64,000 nucleotides of DNA from CAYUQT01 sp964596165 (lineage in GTDB: Bacteria; Planctomycetota; Phycisphaerae; UBA1845; JAFGLZ01), in NCBI GenBank assembly GCA_964596165.1, contig CAZQTW010000006.1:62001-126000 (forward strand), read 5' to 3'. The notes under the pieces are model-generated. The model did no database searches, had not been told where the DNA came from, and worked only from the letters and a program-made list of their open reading frames with translations. Positions 53,801 through 59,951 of this stretch are shown here, one piece after another. A program made the translations under genes and the position numbers. Positions within the stretch are counted from its first letter, which is position 1. The number at the start of each line of letters is the position of its first letter.

Positions 53801-53910
53801 CGGTGATGCCCGAGGGCGGCATCCCACAGCTTCGGCGCGACACCGTAGGGGATCTTGTCGACGGCCAGCGTCGAGGCCAGGCAGGCCTGCAGTATGAAGT
53901 ACGCGTTCAT
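50884..53910 (-). CDS. Large secreted glycoside-hydrolase-like protein (DUF6067/GH123-like)
   Basis: The 1008-residue product starts with a short signal peptide (MNAYFILQACLASTLA). It contains beta-rich N-terminal domains, and then a TIM-barrel-like core with NVINIHHANELNPFI, KLKIYYTVRELTNH and RIDGLYLDDVSYD, where DD could be the acid/base pair. This agrees with DUF6067/GH123-related proteins of planctomycetes and Bacteroidota. The ATG at 53910 has AAGGAG eight bases upstream; longer frames lack support. The C-terminal tail is proline/threonine-rich. It is convergent with thi4's transcript direction only in being upstream of it; the riboswitch separates them. The substrate is unknown; N-acetylhexosamine-type glycans are a guess from GH123. 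Confidence 0.75.
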   Translation of the reverse strand: MNAYFILQACLASTLAVDKIPYGVAPKLWDAALGHHRARVRVEQKADAVWVHIPWRRRDHDADKKHIIVIDAATGQQVKNVVRVNINREFGDLVFAPLTAPGDYFVYYLPYQPDPAYGNYRFTYFPPADTADPTWVAQQGLTPDHLAQGKWRTLPQARVAAFEARAEFERFDPMEVVATAAETKALLAKHAGRPYLLFPEDRKHPIRMTDDLPLRWIEAGPSSEFKGQAERNEYYAFQVGVYAHTQAIELSGAEFGGLRSAAGATIPAAALRCFNLDGVDWDGRRFHKDVAVQKGKVQALWFGVDIPRDAAPGDYAGTVTIRPKNAPPTVVRLTLSVLSAIREDRGDNEPWRHSRLRWLDSTIGMDDEVVAPYTPLTVEDRTIGCLGRQVRFGTNGLPDSIRSGGREILAEPMRFVVQTADGPIALAGGTFRIVKKTPGTVAWEAQGPDAKLTLRCTAQMEFDGHLGFNMVIKANEAMPVDDIRLEIPYRRDVAAYMLGIGRKGGFRPKEWTWKWGGQNYYDGFWLGDVHAGLNCELQGASYCGPMVNLYWHIGQLQPPTTWHNGGKGGCTITEVGDGQVLAKAFSGRRDLAKGQEMTFEFALLVTPVKTLDPAAHFKTRYFHDYQPIDQIATTGANVINIHHANELNPFINYPFIANEKLSAYVKAAHEKNMKLKIYYTVRELTNHVTELWALRSLGNEVLAPGGGGGFPWLREHLVTGYTPSWYSPFPDGSVCASVVTSGASRWYNYYVEGLGWLVKNIRIDGLYLDDVSYDRTIIKRMRKVMERNRPGCMIDLHSNTGFSFNPAIQYMEYFPFIDRLWFGESFNYDDPPDYWLVEISGIPFGLMGEMLQNGGNRWRGMLYGMTARLPWNGEADPRPMWKVWDAFGISDARMIGYWEPNCPVRTDQKDVLATAYVKNGKTLISVASWAPAVAHVKLQIDWKALGLDERKAHFFAPQVKDFQGAMLFKTADAIPVSPGKGWVLIVDEQSHDAPTSTGAPATPATQPQ

Positions 53911-53985
53911 CGGATTACTCCTTCGCCCTTTTGTGCAGCGAGGTGCAACCCTAGCGGGGAAGCGGCTGCGGGTCCAGTGCTGGAC

Positions 53986-54021
53986 TTGACGGGCAATGTT
54001 ACGAATTGTACGATTCGTACA
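53986..54021 (+). promoter_or_regulatory. Promoter and operator of the Phd/RelE operon
   Basis: TTGACG (53986-53991) and TACGAT (54009-54014) have a 17-base spacer. A perfect inverted repeat, TGTACGA-T-TCGTACA (54007-54021), covers the -10 box. This is the arrangement expected for auto-repression by a Phd/YefM antitoxin, alone or with its toxin. Confidence 0.75.
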
Positions 54022-54046
54022 GTGGCGAGTGTTGGAGGTATCGGCC

Positions 54047-54289
54047 GTGAATACCGTTCCCATCAGTAGAGCCCGTGACCAGTTGGCCGACTTGGGAAAC
54101 CGAGTAGCCCTGCGCGGCGAACGGGTGATGGTCGAGCGCAGAGGAAAAAACCTGTTCGCCCTCGTCCCGGTCGAGGACGTCGAGCTTCTGGAACGCCTGG
54201 AGGATGCGATGGATCTCAAGGCGATTCGCCAGCGGCTGAACGAACCCACCCTACCGCTGAAGAAGCTCAAACGGGAGCTTGGACTGTAG
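54047..54289 (+). CDS. Phd/YefM family antitoxin
   Basis: The 80-residue protein starts VNTVPISRARDQLADL and continues RVMVERRGKNLFALVPVEDVELLERL, the classic Phd/YefM dimerisation and DNA-binding domain. The C-terminal tail (LKAIRQRLNEPTLPLKKLKREL) is the probable toxin-binding segment. A GTG start at 54047 is chosen because GGAGG lies eight bases upstream. The toxin ATG follows the stop without a gap. The operator at 54007-54021 overlaps the promoter, so the protein should repress its own operon. Confidence 0.9.
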   Translation: MNTVPISRARDQLADLGNRVALRGERVMVERRGKNLFALVPVEDVELLERLEDAMDLKAIRQRLNEPTLPLKKLKRELGL

Positions 54290-54553
54290 ATGACCTGCCG
54301 CGTCGAGGTTAAGAAGTCGGCGCAGAAGGAGATCGCCGCCCTGCCCAAACGGGACCAGAGGCGCGTGGTTGATGCCATCGCCGAGCCGGCCGCGAATCCA
54401 CGCCCAATTGGAGCGAGGAAGCTGACCGGCATCGCGAATGCGTACCGCATTCGCGTTGGAGACTACAGGATTGTCTATCAGATCCAGGACGACATTCTGA
54501 TCGTCTACATCGTTCGCGTCGCCCACCGTAAGGACGTCAACCGCGGCCTGTAA
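54290..54553 (+). CDS. RelE/ParE family toxin
   Basis: The 87-residue protein has the RelE-type fold signature: VEVKKSAQKEIAALP at the start, RKLTGIANAYRIRVGDYRIVYQI in the middle and VYIVRVAHRKDVNR at the end. The basic and aromatic residues near the C-terminus (R, H, R, K) match the ribosome-dependent mRNA interferases. The ATG follows the antitoxin stop directly (TAGATG), so translation is coupled. No ribosome site of its own is needed. The pair appears intact, in contrast to the decayed DUF433/DUF5615 pair near 25.7 kb. Confidence 0.9.
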   Translation: MTCRVEVKKSAQKEIAALPKRDQRRVVDAIAEPAANPRPIGARKLTGIANAYRIRVGDYRIVYQIQDDILIVYIVRVAHRKDVNRGL

Positions 54554-54556
54554 TAC

Positions 54557-55885
54557 CTAGCCCGCCCGGAATATCTGCCCGAGGAATTCGAGCGCGAAGT
54601 CCTTGGCGGCGACTCGGTCGGGGAGCGTGGCCATCGTGCCGTAGATCGCGGCGTTGCCCATCAGGTCGTCGTTGCTGATGCCCGCCACCTCTTTCGCGGC
54701 AGCCGCCAGATCGGCGAGGAACGCGTCGACGACGTTCGCGTGGAACGGCGAAATCGTCATGTGCAGACAGGCCGGCATGTGCTGCGGCTCAAGATGCCAG
54801 CGACGCTGCCCCATCGCCTCGGCCAGCGCGAACGTGTTGACCTTGTCGCCGCCGAACGCAAAGACGTTCACGGGCGGCTTGCCGATAACGCGCAGCCCGT
54901 CAATGGCATTGATGCCGTCGATCAATCGCCGGGACGTCTCCATCATGGTGCGCGTCAACCTCAAATAGCCCTCCATGCCGAAGTGGTGCATGACGGCCCA
55001 GGCGGCCGCGAGCGCGCCGCCCGGACGCGCCCCGGACATCGTCGGCGTCGCGTAGATCCCGCCCGGCCAGTCGACCTGAACGTAGTACTGATGCTTGCGG
55101 TATTCGCCGTTTCGATAGAGCACGGTGGACGCCCCCTTGGGCGCAAAGCCGAACTTGTGTACGTCGGCCGAGATGCTCGTCACGCCCGGCACGCTGAAAT
55201 CAAACGGCGGAATGTCATAGCCCAAACGTCGGGCAAACGGCAGCACGAAACCGCCCAGGCAACAATCGGTGTGGAAGTTGATGCCCCGCTTCGAGGCAAT
55301 GCTTGCGAATTCGGGGATCGGATCGATCATGCCGTGCGGATACGTCGGCGCCGAGCCGACAACGAGCACGGTGTTGTCGTTCACCGCGTCGCGTACGGCG
55401 TCGACCCTCCCGCGAAACTCGGCGTCGACGGGCGTCCGAATGGCCTTGATGCCCAGGCAGTGCGCGGCCTTGTCGAATGCCGGATGCGCCGTGACCGGCA
55501 AAACCATCTCCGGCGCGGTGATCGCCGGCCGCTCGGCCCGCATCCTGTCCCGAGCCGCCTTGACCGCCAAAAAGATGCTCTCCGAACCGCCCGAGGTCAT
55601 GTTGCCCACGGTGTCGTCATCGCCGCCGAGCAACCCCGCAGTCATGGCGATCACCTCCGTCTCGAACGTACGGAGGCTCGGGAATGCCAGCGGACTCAGG
55701 CCGTTCTCGAAGATGAATAGTGAATAAGCCTGCCGGATCAACTCGGCGTGGGCCTCGTCGATGTAGTAGGCCAGCCCGAACATCCGGCCGTGCTGCCAGT
55801 CCCCATCCGCCGACCGCATGGCGCGCATCTTCGAGAGAAGTTCCGCTTGTTCCACGCCCCGCTCGGGCAGTGACGGTCCGGCCAT
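54557..55885 (-). CDS. PLP-dependent group II decarboxylase / sphingosine-phosphate-lyase-like
   Basis: The 442-residue enzyme shows NMTSGGSESIFLAVKAARDRM, HTDCCLGGFVLPF and SADVHKFGFAPKGAS, the last with the PLP Lys in DVHK. This pattern matches the sphingosine-1-phosphate lyase / glutamate decarboxylase-like group. It also has the cofactor-distal ISADxHK of S1P lyases. The start has AAGGAG eight bases before the ATG. It lies downstream of murA and a small secreted peptide on the same strand and is probably co-transcribed. Sphingolipid breakdown is a possibility in view of the ceramidase-like gene at 46.6 kb, but this is inference. Confidence 0.85.
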   Translation of the reverse strand: MAGPSLPERGVEQAELLSKMRAMRSADGDWQHGRMFGLAYYIDEAHAELIRQAYSLFIFENGLSPLAFPSLRTFETEVIAMTAGLLGGDDDTVGNMTSGGSESIFLAVKAARDRMRAERPAITAPEMVLPVTAHPAFDKAAHCLGIKAIRTPVDAEFRGRVDAVRDAVNDNTVLVVGSAPTYPHGMIDPIPEFASIASKRGINFHTDCCLGGFVLPFARRLGYDIPPFDFSVPGVTSISADVHKFGFAPKGASTVLYRNGEYRKHQYYVQVDWPGGIYATPTMSGARPGGALAAAWAVMHHFGMEGYLRLTRTMMETSRRLIDGINAIDGLRVIGKPPVNVFAFGGDKVNTFALAEAMGQRRWHLEPQHMPACLHMTISPFHANVVDAFLADLAAAAKEVAGISNDDLMGNAAIYGTMATLPDRVAAKDFALEFLGQIFRAG

Positions 55886-55921
55886 CGGGTCGCTCCTTGA
55901 ATCGCTAATCCCCCCATCCCA

Positions 55922-56083
55922 CTACGACTCAACCCACTCGATTATCGATAGCACGGCACGGAATCCCTTCTCGCGGTGGATCACCCGCACCCCCTTCTCG
56001 AGACGAACCACGTCGCCGTCGGCCACCGGCGCCCCCGAACAGGAAACACCCACCGCTACGGCGAACACAATCCGCCCGATCAT
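55922..56083 (-). CDS. Small secreted or lipoprotein, 53 residues
   Basis: This short frame (ATG at 56083, TAG at 55922-55924) encodes MIGRIVFAVAVGVSCSG followed by APVADGDVVRLEKGVRVIHR and a C-terminal helix-like segment. The first 15 residues form a hydrophobic signal, with VSCSG as a possible lipobox or AxA-like cleavage region. GGAGGAGG lies about nine bases upstream. It fits exactly between murA (30 bases upstream) and the PLP enzyme (37 bases downstream) on the same strand. The sequence is not recognised; both a real gene and chance are possible, with the ribosome site favouring a gene. Confidence 0.55.
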   Translation of the reverse strand: MIGRIVFAVAVGVSCSGAPVADGDVVRLEKGVRVIHREKGFRAVLSIIEWVES

Positions 56084-56112
56084 GACCCGTCGCCTCCTCC
56101 CCCCTGAGGGTC

Positions 56113-57378
56113 CTAGACGTTCACCCGTTGGATGTCGGCCCCGAGCGCGACAAGCTTCTGCTCGATCCGATCGTATCCGCGGTCGATGTGATAGACGCGA
56201 TTGACGCGAGTCTGCCCCTTGGCGATTAGGCCCGCCAGCACCAGTGCCGCCGATGCCCGCAGATCCGATGCCATCACCGGCGCCCCGACCAGCTTCTTGA
56301 CGCCCTCGACGATGACCACCGGCCCCTCCTTGCGAAGTCGAGCGCCCATGCGGTTCAGCTCGGCCACGTGCATGAACCGATCGGGAAAGACCTTCTCGGT
56401 GATGACGCTGTTGCCGTCGGCCAACGTCAGCAACGCCATGAGCTGGGCCTGGAGGTCCGTCGGAAAGCCCGGAAACGGCTGCGTCGTAACCGTAATGGGC
56501 TCCAATCGCCGGGCGGACGAAACAACAACGTGCCCGTCGTCCCGTTCGATATTGACTCCGATGTGCCGCATCCGGTCGACCACCGCCAGCATGTGTTCGA
56601 GACGGGCATTCTCAATGTGAACCTCACCATTGGTAATCGCCGCGGCAATCATGAACGTGCCCGCCTCAATCCGGTCGGGAATGATCGTGTACTCGCAGCC
56701 GGTCAGCGACTCGACACCGTCGATGGTGATCCGCGGCGTCCCGTGACCGGTAATCCGAGCGCCGCAGGCGTTGAGGAAGTTCCCCAAGTCGGTCACCTCC
56801 GGCTCGCAAGCGGCGGATTCGATAACCGTTCGGCCTTTCGCCAATACGGCCGCCATCATTACGTTGGCCGTGCCGGTCACCGTCGAGCCGAATGCCCCGC
56901 CGAGAAACATCTCCGTCCCGATCAGCTTCTTCGCCCGCAACTGCATGTCGCCCGCGTTCAGCTCGATGTCGGCCCCCAGCATCTCCATGCCCATCACGTG
57001 CAAGTCAATCGGCCTGTCGCCAATCGCACAGCCGCCGGGCATCGACACAATCGCGCGACGCCGTTTGGCAAGCAGCGGCCCCATCACGCACACGCTCGCC
57101 CGCATCTTCCGCACCAGGTCGTACTCGGCGTGGCAGTTCATCTCGTCCTCGACGCACAATCGCATCGCCCCGTCCGGAAGTCGCGAAACCGACACCCCCA
57201 GCTTGCCCAGCAAAAGGGCCATGGAATCCACGTCCATCAGATTCGGCACGCCCCGCAGGACGGTCGGCCCCTCGCAAAGAATCGTCGCGGCCATGATGGG
57301 AAGCGCCGCGTTCTTCGCCCCGTCGATCTTCACCGCGCCTCGTAGTCGAGGTCCACCGTTAATCAAAAAGCAGTCCAC
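56113..57378 (-). CDS. murA: UDP-N-acetylglucosamine 1-carboxyvinyltransferase
   Basis: MurA catalyses the first committed step of peptidoglycan precursor synthesis, transferring enolpyruvate from PEP to UDP-GlcNAc. The 421-residue protein has GAKNAALPIMAATIL near the N-terminus, with the PEP-binding Lys. The active-site loop PGGCAIGDRPIDLH contains the Cys that confers fosfomycin sensitivity. EPEVTDLGNFLNACGA, IIPDRIEAGTF and GFPTDLQAQLMALL follow. Its length is normal. It follows prmC by 111 bases on the same strand. Planctomycetes were once thought to lack peptidoglycan, so an intact murA is consistent with current views that they make it. Confidence 0.95.
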   Translation of the reverse strand: MDCFLINGGPRLRGAVKIDGAKNAALPIMAATILCEGPTVLRGVPNLMDVDSMALLLGKLGVSVSRLPDGAMRLCVEDEMNCHAEYDLVRKMRASVCVMGPLLAKRRRAIVSMPGGCAIGDRPIDLHVMGMEMLGADIELNAGDMQLRAKKLIGTEMFLGGAFGSTVTGTANVMMAAVLAKGRTVIESAACEPEVTDLGNFLNACGARITGHGTPRITIDGVESLTGCEYTIIPDRIEAGTFMIAAAITNGEVHIENARLEHMLAVVDRMRHIGVNIERDDGHVVVSSARRLEPITVTTQPFPGFPTDLQAQLMALLTLADGNSVITEKVFPDRFMHVAELNRMGARLRKEGPVVIVEGVKKLVGAPVMASDLRASAALVLAGLIAKGQTRVNRVYHIDRGYDRIEQKLVALGADIQRVNV

Positions 57379-57489
57379 AGCACCTCACCTCGTCTGTAGG
57401 AGGACCTCACATCCCCGATGGTCCGCGCCACGGGACGTGCGGCCCCGAAAACCTCGCCAGGCGGGAGTCTTCTCCCAACAGCCCGCGCT

Positions 57490-58386
57490 TCAACCGAACA
57501 CGGACCGCGAACCGATCACCACGCGATCGTGCCCCAGCCCATCGCTCACGGATCGTACATCGTCGAACCCCGCGGCCACAAACAATTCTCGAACGGCGGC
57601 GCCCTGGTCGTGTCCGACCTCAATCGCGAGCCGTCCCCCGGGCTTCAGTCGATCCATCGCGCCCATAACGATCCGGCGGATCAACTCCAATCCGTCCGAC
57701 CCGCCGTCCAGCGCCAAGTGAGGTTCGTGCTCGGCCACCGGGGGTGGAAGCCCCGCCAGATCGCCCGTCTTGATATACGGAGGATTCGCCGTAATGACGT
57801 CGAACACCGTCACACCGCCCGCGAGCGCGTCGTACAAATCGCCCTGTCGCAGCCCGACCCGTTCCGTTAGGCCATGCCGGGCCACGTTCGCCTCGGCCAC
57901 ACGCAAGGCCCTCTCAGAAATGTCCGTCGCAACAACCGTGCTGCCGGAAAGTTGCACCGCCAACGCAATCGCCACACATCCGGAACCCGTGCACAAATCG
58001 AGAATCAACTCCGGCGCCCGACCCGCACCTCGCGCAATGTCCAGCACCGCCTGAACGAGCGTCTCCGTTTCAGGTCGCGGAATCAACACGTCCGGCGTGA
58101 CGGCAAACTCCAGGCTGAAAAACTCCTTCCGTCCGATCAGGTAGGCGATGGGCTCGTTTCGGCCCGAACGTCGGACCAGGTCGCGCAGAACGACAAGCTG
58201 ATCCTCAACCGGCACCCGGTCAAACTGAAGGTACAGGTCTAGCCGTCGGCATCCCAGAACGTGAGCCAACAAAAGCTGGGCACAAAGCTGGGGTTGATCC
58301 AGCCCCTTGCCCGACAAGAAATCCCGAATCCACTTCAGCAGCCGACCGACCGTCCACGCCTCGGATTGCGTCACCCAATCAGGCAT
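57490..58386 (-). CDS. prmC: Release factor glutamine methyltransferase
   Basis: This methyltransferase modifies the GGQ glutamine of peptide chain release factors. The 298-residue protein has an N-terminal helical domain (QLLLAHVLGCRRLDLYLQFD) and REPIAYLIGRKEFFSLEF-like sequence (NEPIAYLIGRKEFFS). The SAM-binding motif is ILDLCTGSGCVAIALA, and NPPYIK is the Gln-binding NPPY. The ATG at 58386 lacks a Shine-Dalgarno sequence, but a TATAGT box ends six bases before it, the pattern of a leaderless transcript. No prfA gene adjoins it, unlike in many bacteria. It precedes murA on the same strand. Confidence 0.93.
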   Translation of the reverse strand: MPDWVTQSEAWTVGRLLKWIRDFLSGKGLDQPQLCAQLLLAHVLGCRRLDLYLQFDRVPVEDQLVVLRDLVRRSGRNEPIAYLIGRKEFFSLEFAVTPDVLIPRPETETLVQAVLDIARGAGRAPELILDLCTGSGCVAIALAVQLSGSTVVATDISERALRVAEANVARHGLTERVGLRQGDLYDALAGGVTVFDVITANPPYIKTGDLAGLPPPVAEHEPHLALDGGSDGLELIRRIVMGAMDRLKPGGRLAIEVGHDQGAAVRELFVAAGFDDVRSVSDGLGHDRVVIGSRSVFG

Positions 58387-58459
58387 GATCAGACTATACC
58401 ATCACATCCGGCGACACGCGAGACGTTGTAGTGCCTTCATCGGAAGCAGATCAACAGTC

Positions 58460-58488
58460 TTGAAACAATTGTTAGCATGTGCTAACAT
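58460..58488 (+). promoter_or_regulatory. Promoter with operator palindrome for the RND efflux operon
   Basis: TTGAAA (58460-58465) and TAACAT (58483-58488) are separated by 17 bases. A perfect inverted repeat, TGTTAGCA-TG-TGCTAACA (58470-58487), fills the spacer and most of the -10 box. A repressor of MarR or TetR type is the likely ligand. No such regulator is encoded in the visible region. The leader to the ATG at 58731 is about 235 bases. Confidence 0.7.
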
Positions 58489-58730
58489 GATTACGCATGG
58501 ATCAACCGGAATTCAGTACATGGCGATTCCGGAGTGGGTATTCACAGTAGGCACCTCCGCAACCCGGATAAGACCATCATGACGACGCCACTCACGCCCT
58601 GCCAATCGTGGTCCTCCATACCGGTGGATTGCGAACCGACTACACCGACGCACGCATCCCTTGGTCGCCACGCCCCCTCGGAAGGATCGATCCTCAGGAG
58701 GGGCCCGTCGCCAAGGCTTGGAAAGTAGAC

Positions 58731-59951
58731 ATGCTTCAATCGCTTGCTCGAAGGTCGGCCCTGGTCTTCCTCGTGGTCCCGTTCGTTTCCGCCGGCTGCA
58801 ACAGGACGGACCCCGACTCGTTGCCGGTCACCATCCGCGCCAAGACGCTGCAGCCCGAACGGGTGTCCTCCAGCATGCTTTTCAGTGCAAGCGTCGAACC
58901 TCGACAGAAGGTAGACCTGGCCTTCAAGGTGCCCGGAACCGTAGACCGCCTGTTTCGGGTCAAGGCGGCCGATGGGGAACGCGACGTCCAGGAAGGCGAC
59001 GTCGTCCCGAAAGGGGAGACCATCGCCGAGCTGGAGACACGCGACTATCAACGCGAGGTGGAGCTGAGTCAAGCCCGGCTCGACCGCGCCCTGACCGCCA
59101 TCCAGGTCGCTCAGGCCGGCGCCGACTTCGCCCGTAAGGAATTCGAACGAATCAAAGGGCTGATGGAACGCGAGACGGCCGCGAAGCGCGAGTTCGATGA
59201 GATCGTGACACGCCGCGACAGCGCCGAGGCCCAGCTCGCCGGCGCTCAAAAGGAGGCAGCCGCCGCCACCGTGGCGCTCGCCCAGGCCAAGGACCGCCTG
59301 GCCGACTGCACCCTCCGCATTCCAATCGACAACGCCACGGTCGTTCGAAAGGCGATCGAACCCAAAGAACGCGTCATGCCCGGCCAGGTGGTGTTTCGCA
59401 TCATGGACATCTCAACCGTCCACGTGGAATTCGGCGTCCCCGATACGATGTTGGGCTCGCACACAACCTCGAACAGGGTTTCCTCGAAGGTGGTCCTCGG
59501 ACAGGAGCTCGACGTCTCGGCGGAAGCCTTTGAAGGCGAAAGATTCAAGGGACGCGTCACCAAAATCGCCCCGGCGGCCAACCCCAACACCCGAACCTTC
59601 CTCGCCGAGGTCACGCTCGAGAACCGCGACGGACGGCTGAAGCCCGGAATGATCGTCACGGTGAGCATGGGCGAGACCAAGCAAGTCGTGTTGGCCCCCA
59701 TGACGGCAATTCAGCGAGGCGAAAAACCCGGCGAGATGGCCGTCTATAAGTTGGAGACGAACGGCGGAAAGGCCCGGGTCCGGCGAACGAGAGTCTCGCT
59801 GGGCGGAGTCTACAACAACCAGGTGGAAGTCCTGACGTCCTCCAGCGAGGTCAAGGTCGGCGATCGGATCGTCGTCGCGGGCGCCTGGCGGCTGGATGAG
59901 GGCAGAGAGGTCCGCGTCGTGGAAGAATCCTCGGAGAATGGCCGGCCGTGA
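58731..59951 (+). CDS. RND efflux periplasmic adaptor (membrane fusion) lipoprotein
   Basis: The 406-residue protein starts with a lipoprotein signal ending VSAGC. It has the adaptor order: a lipoyl-like half (DLAFKVPGTVDRLF), a coiled-coil hairpin at about 105-190 (VELSQARLDRALTAIQVAQ, then a long Ala/Glu-rich stretch), a beta-barrel (VEFGVPDTML) and a membrane-proximal domain (LKPGMIVTVSMGETK). It connects the inner-membrane pump with an outer-membrane channel that is not encoded here. The ATG at 58731 gives the signal peptide. It overlaps the permease start by four bases (GTGA). Confidence 0.88.
   Translation: MLQSLARRSALVFLVVPFVSAGCNRTDPDSLPVTIRAKTLQPERVSSSMLFSASVEPRQKVDLAFKVPGTVDRLFRVKAADGERDVQEGDVVPKGETIAELETRDYQREVELSQARLDRALTAIQVAQAGADFARKEFERIKGLMERETAAKREFDEIVTRRDSAEAQLAGAQKEAAAATVALAQAKDRLADCTLRIPIDNATVVRKAIEPKERVMPGQVVFRIMDISTVHVEFGVPDTMLGSHTTSNRVSSKVVLGQELDVSAEAFEGERFKGRVTKIAPAANPNTRTFLAEVTLENRDGRLKPGMIVTVSMGETKQVVLAPMTAIQRGEKPGEMAVYKLETNGGKARVRRTRVSLGGVYNNQVEVLTSSSEVKVGDRIVVAGAWRLDEGREVRVVEESSENGRP

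Noticed and set aside
58497..58547. Short reading frame in the RND operon leader as a regulatory leader peptide
   Set aside because: It has no ribosome site and no stop-proximal attenuator hairpin could be recognised; the operator palindrome is a sufficient explanation for regulation.
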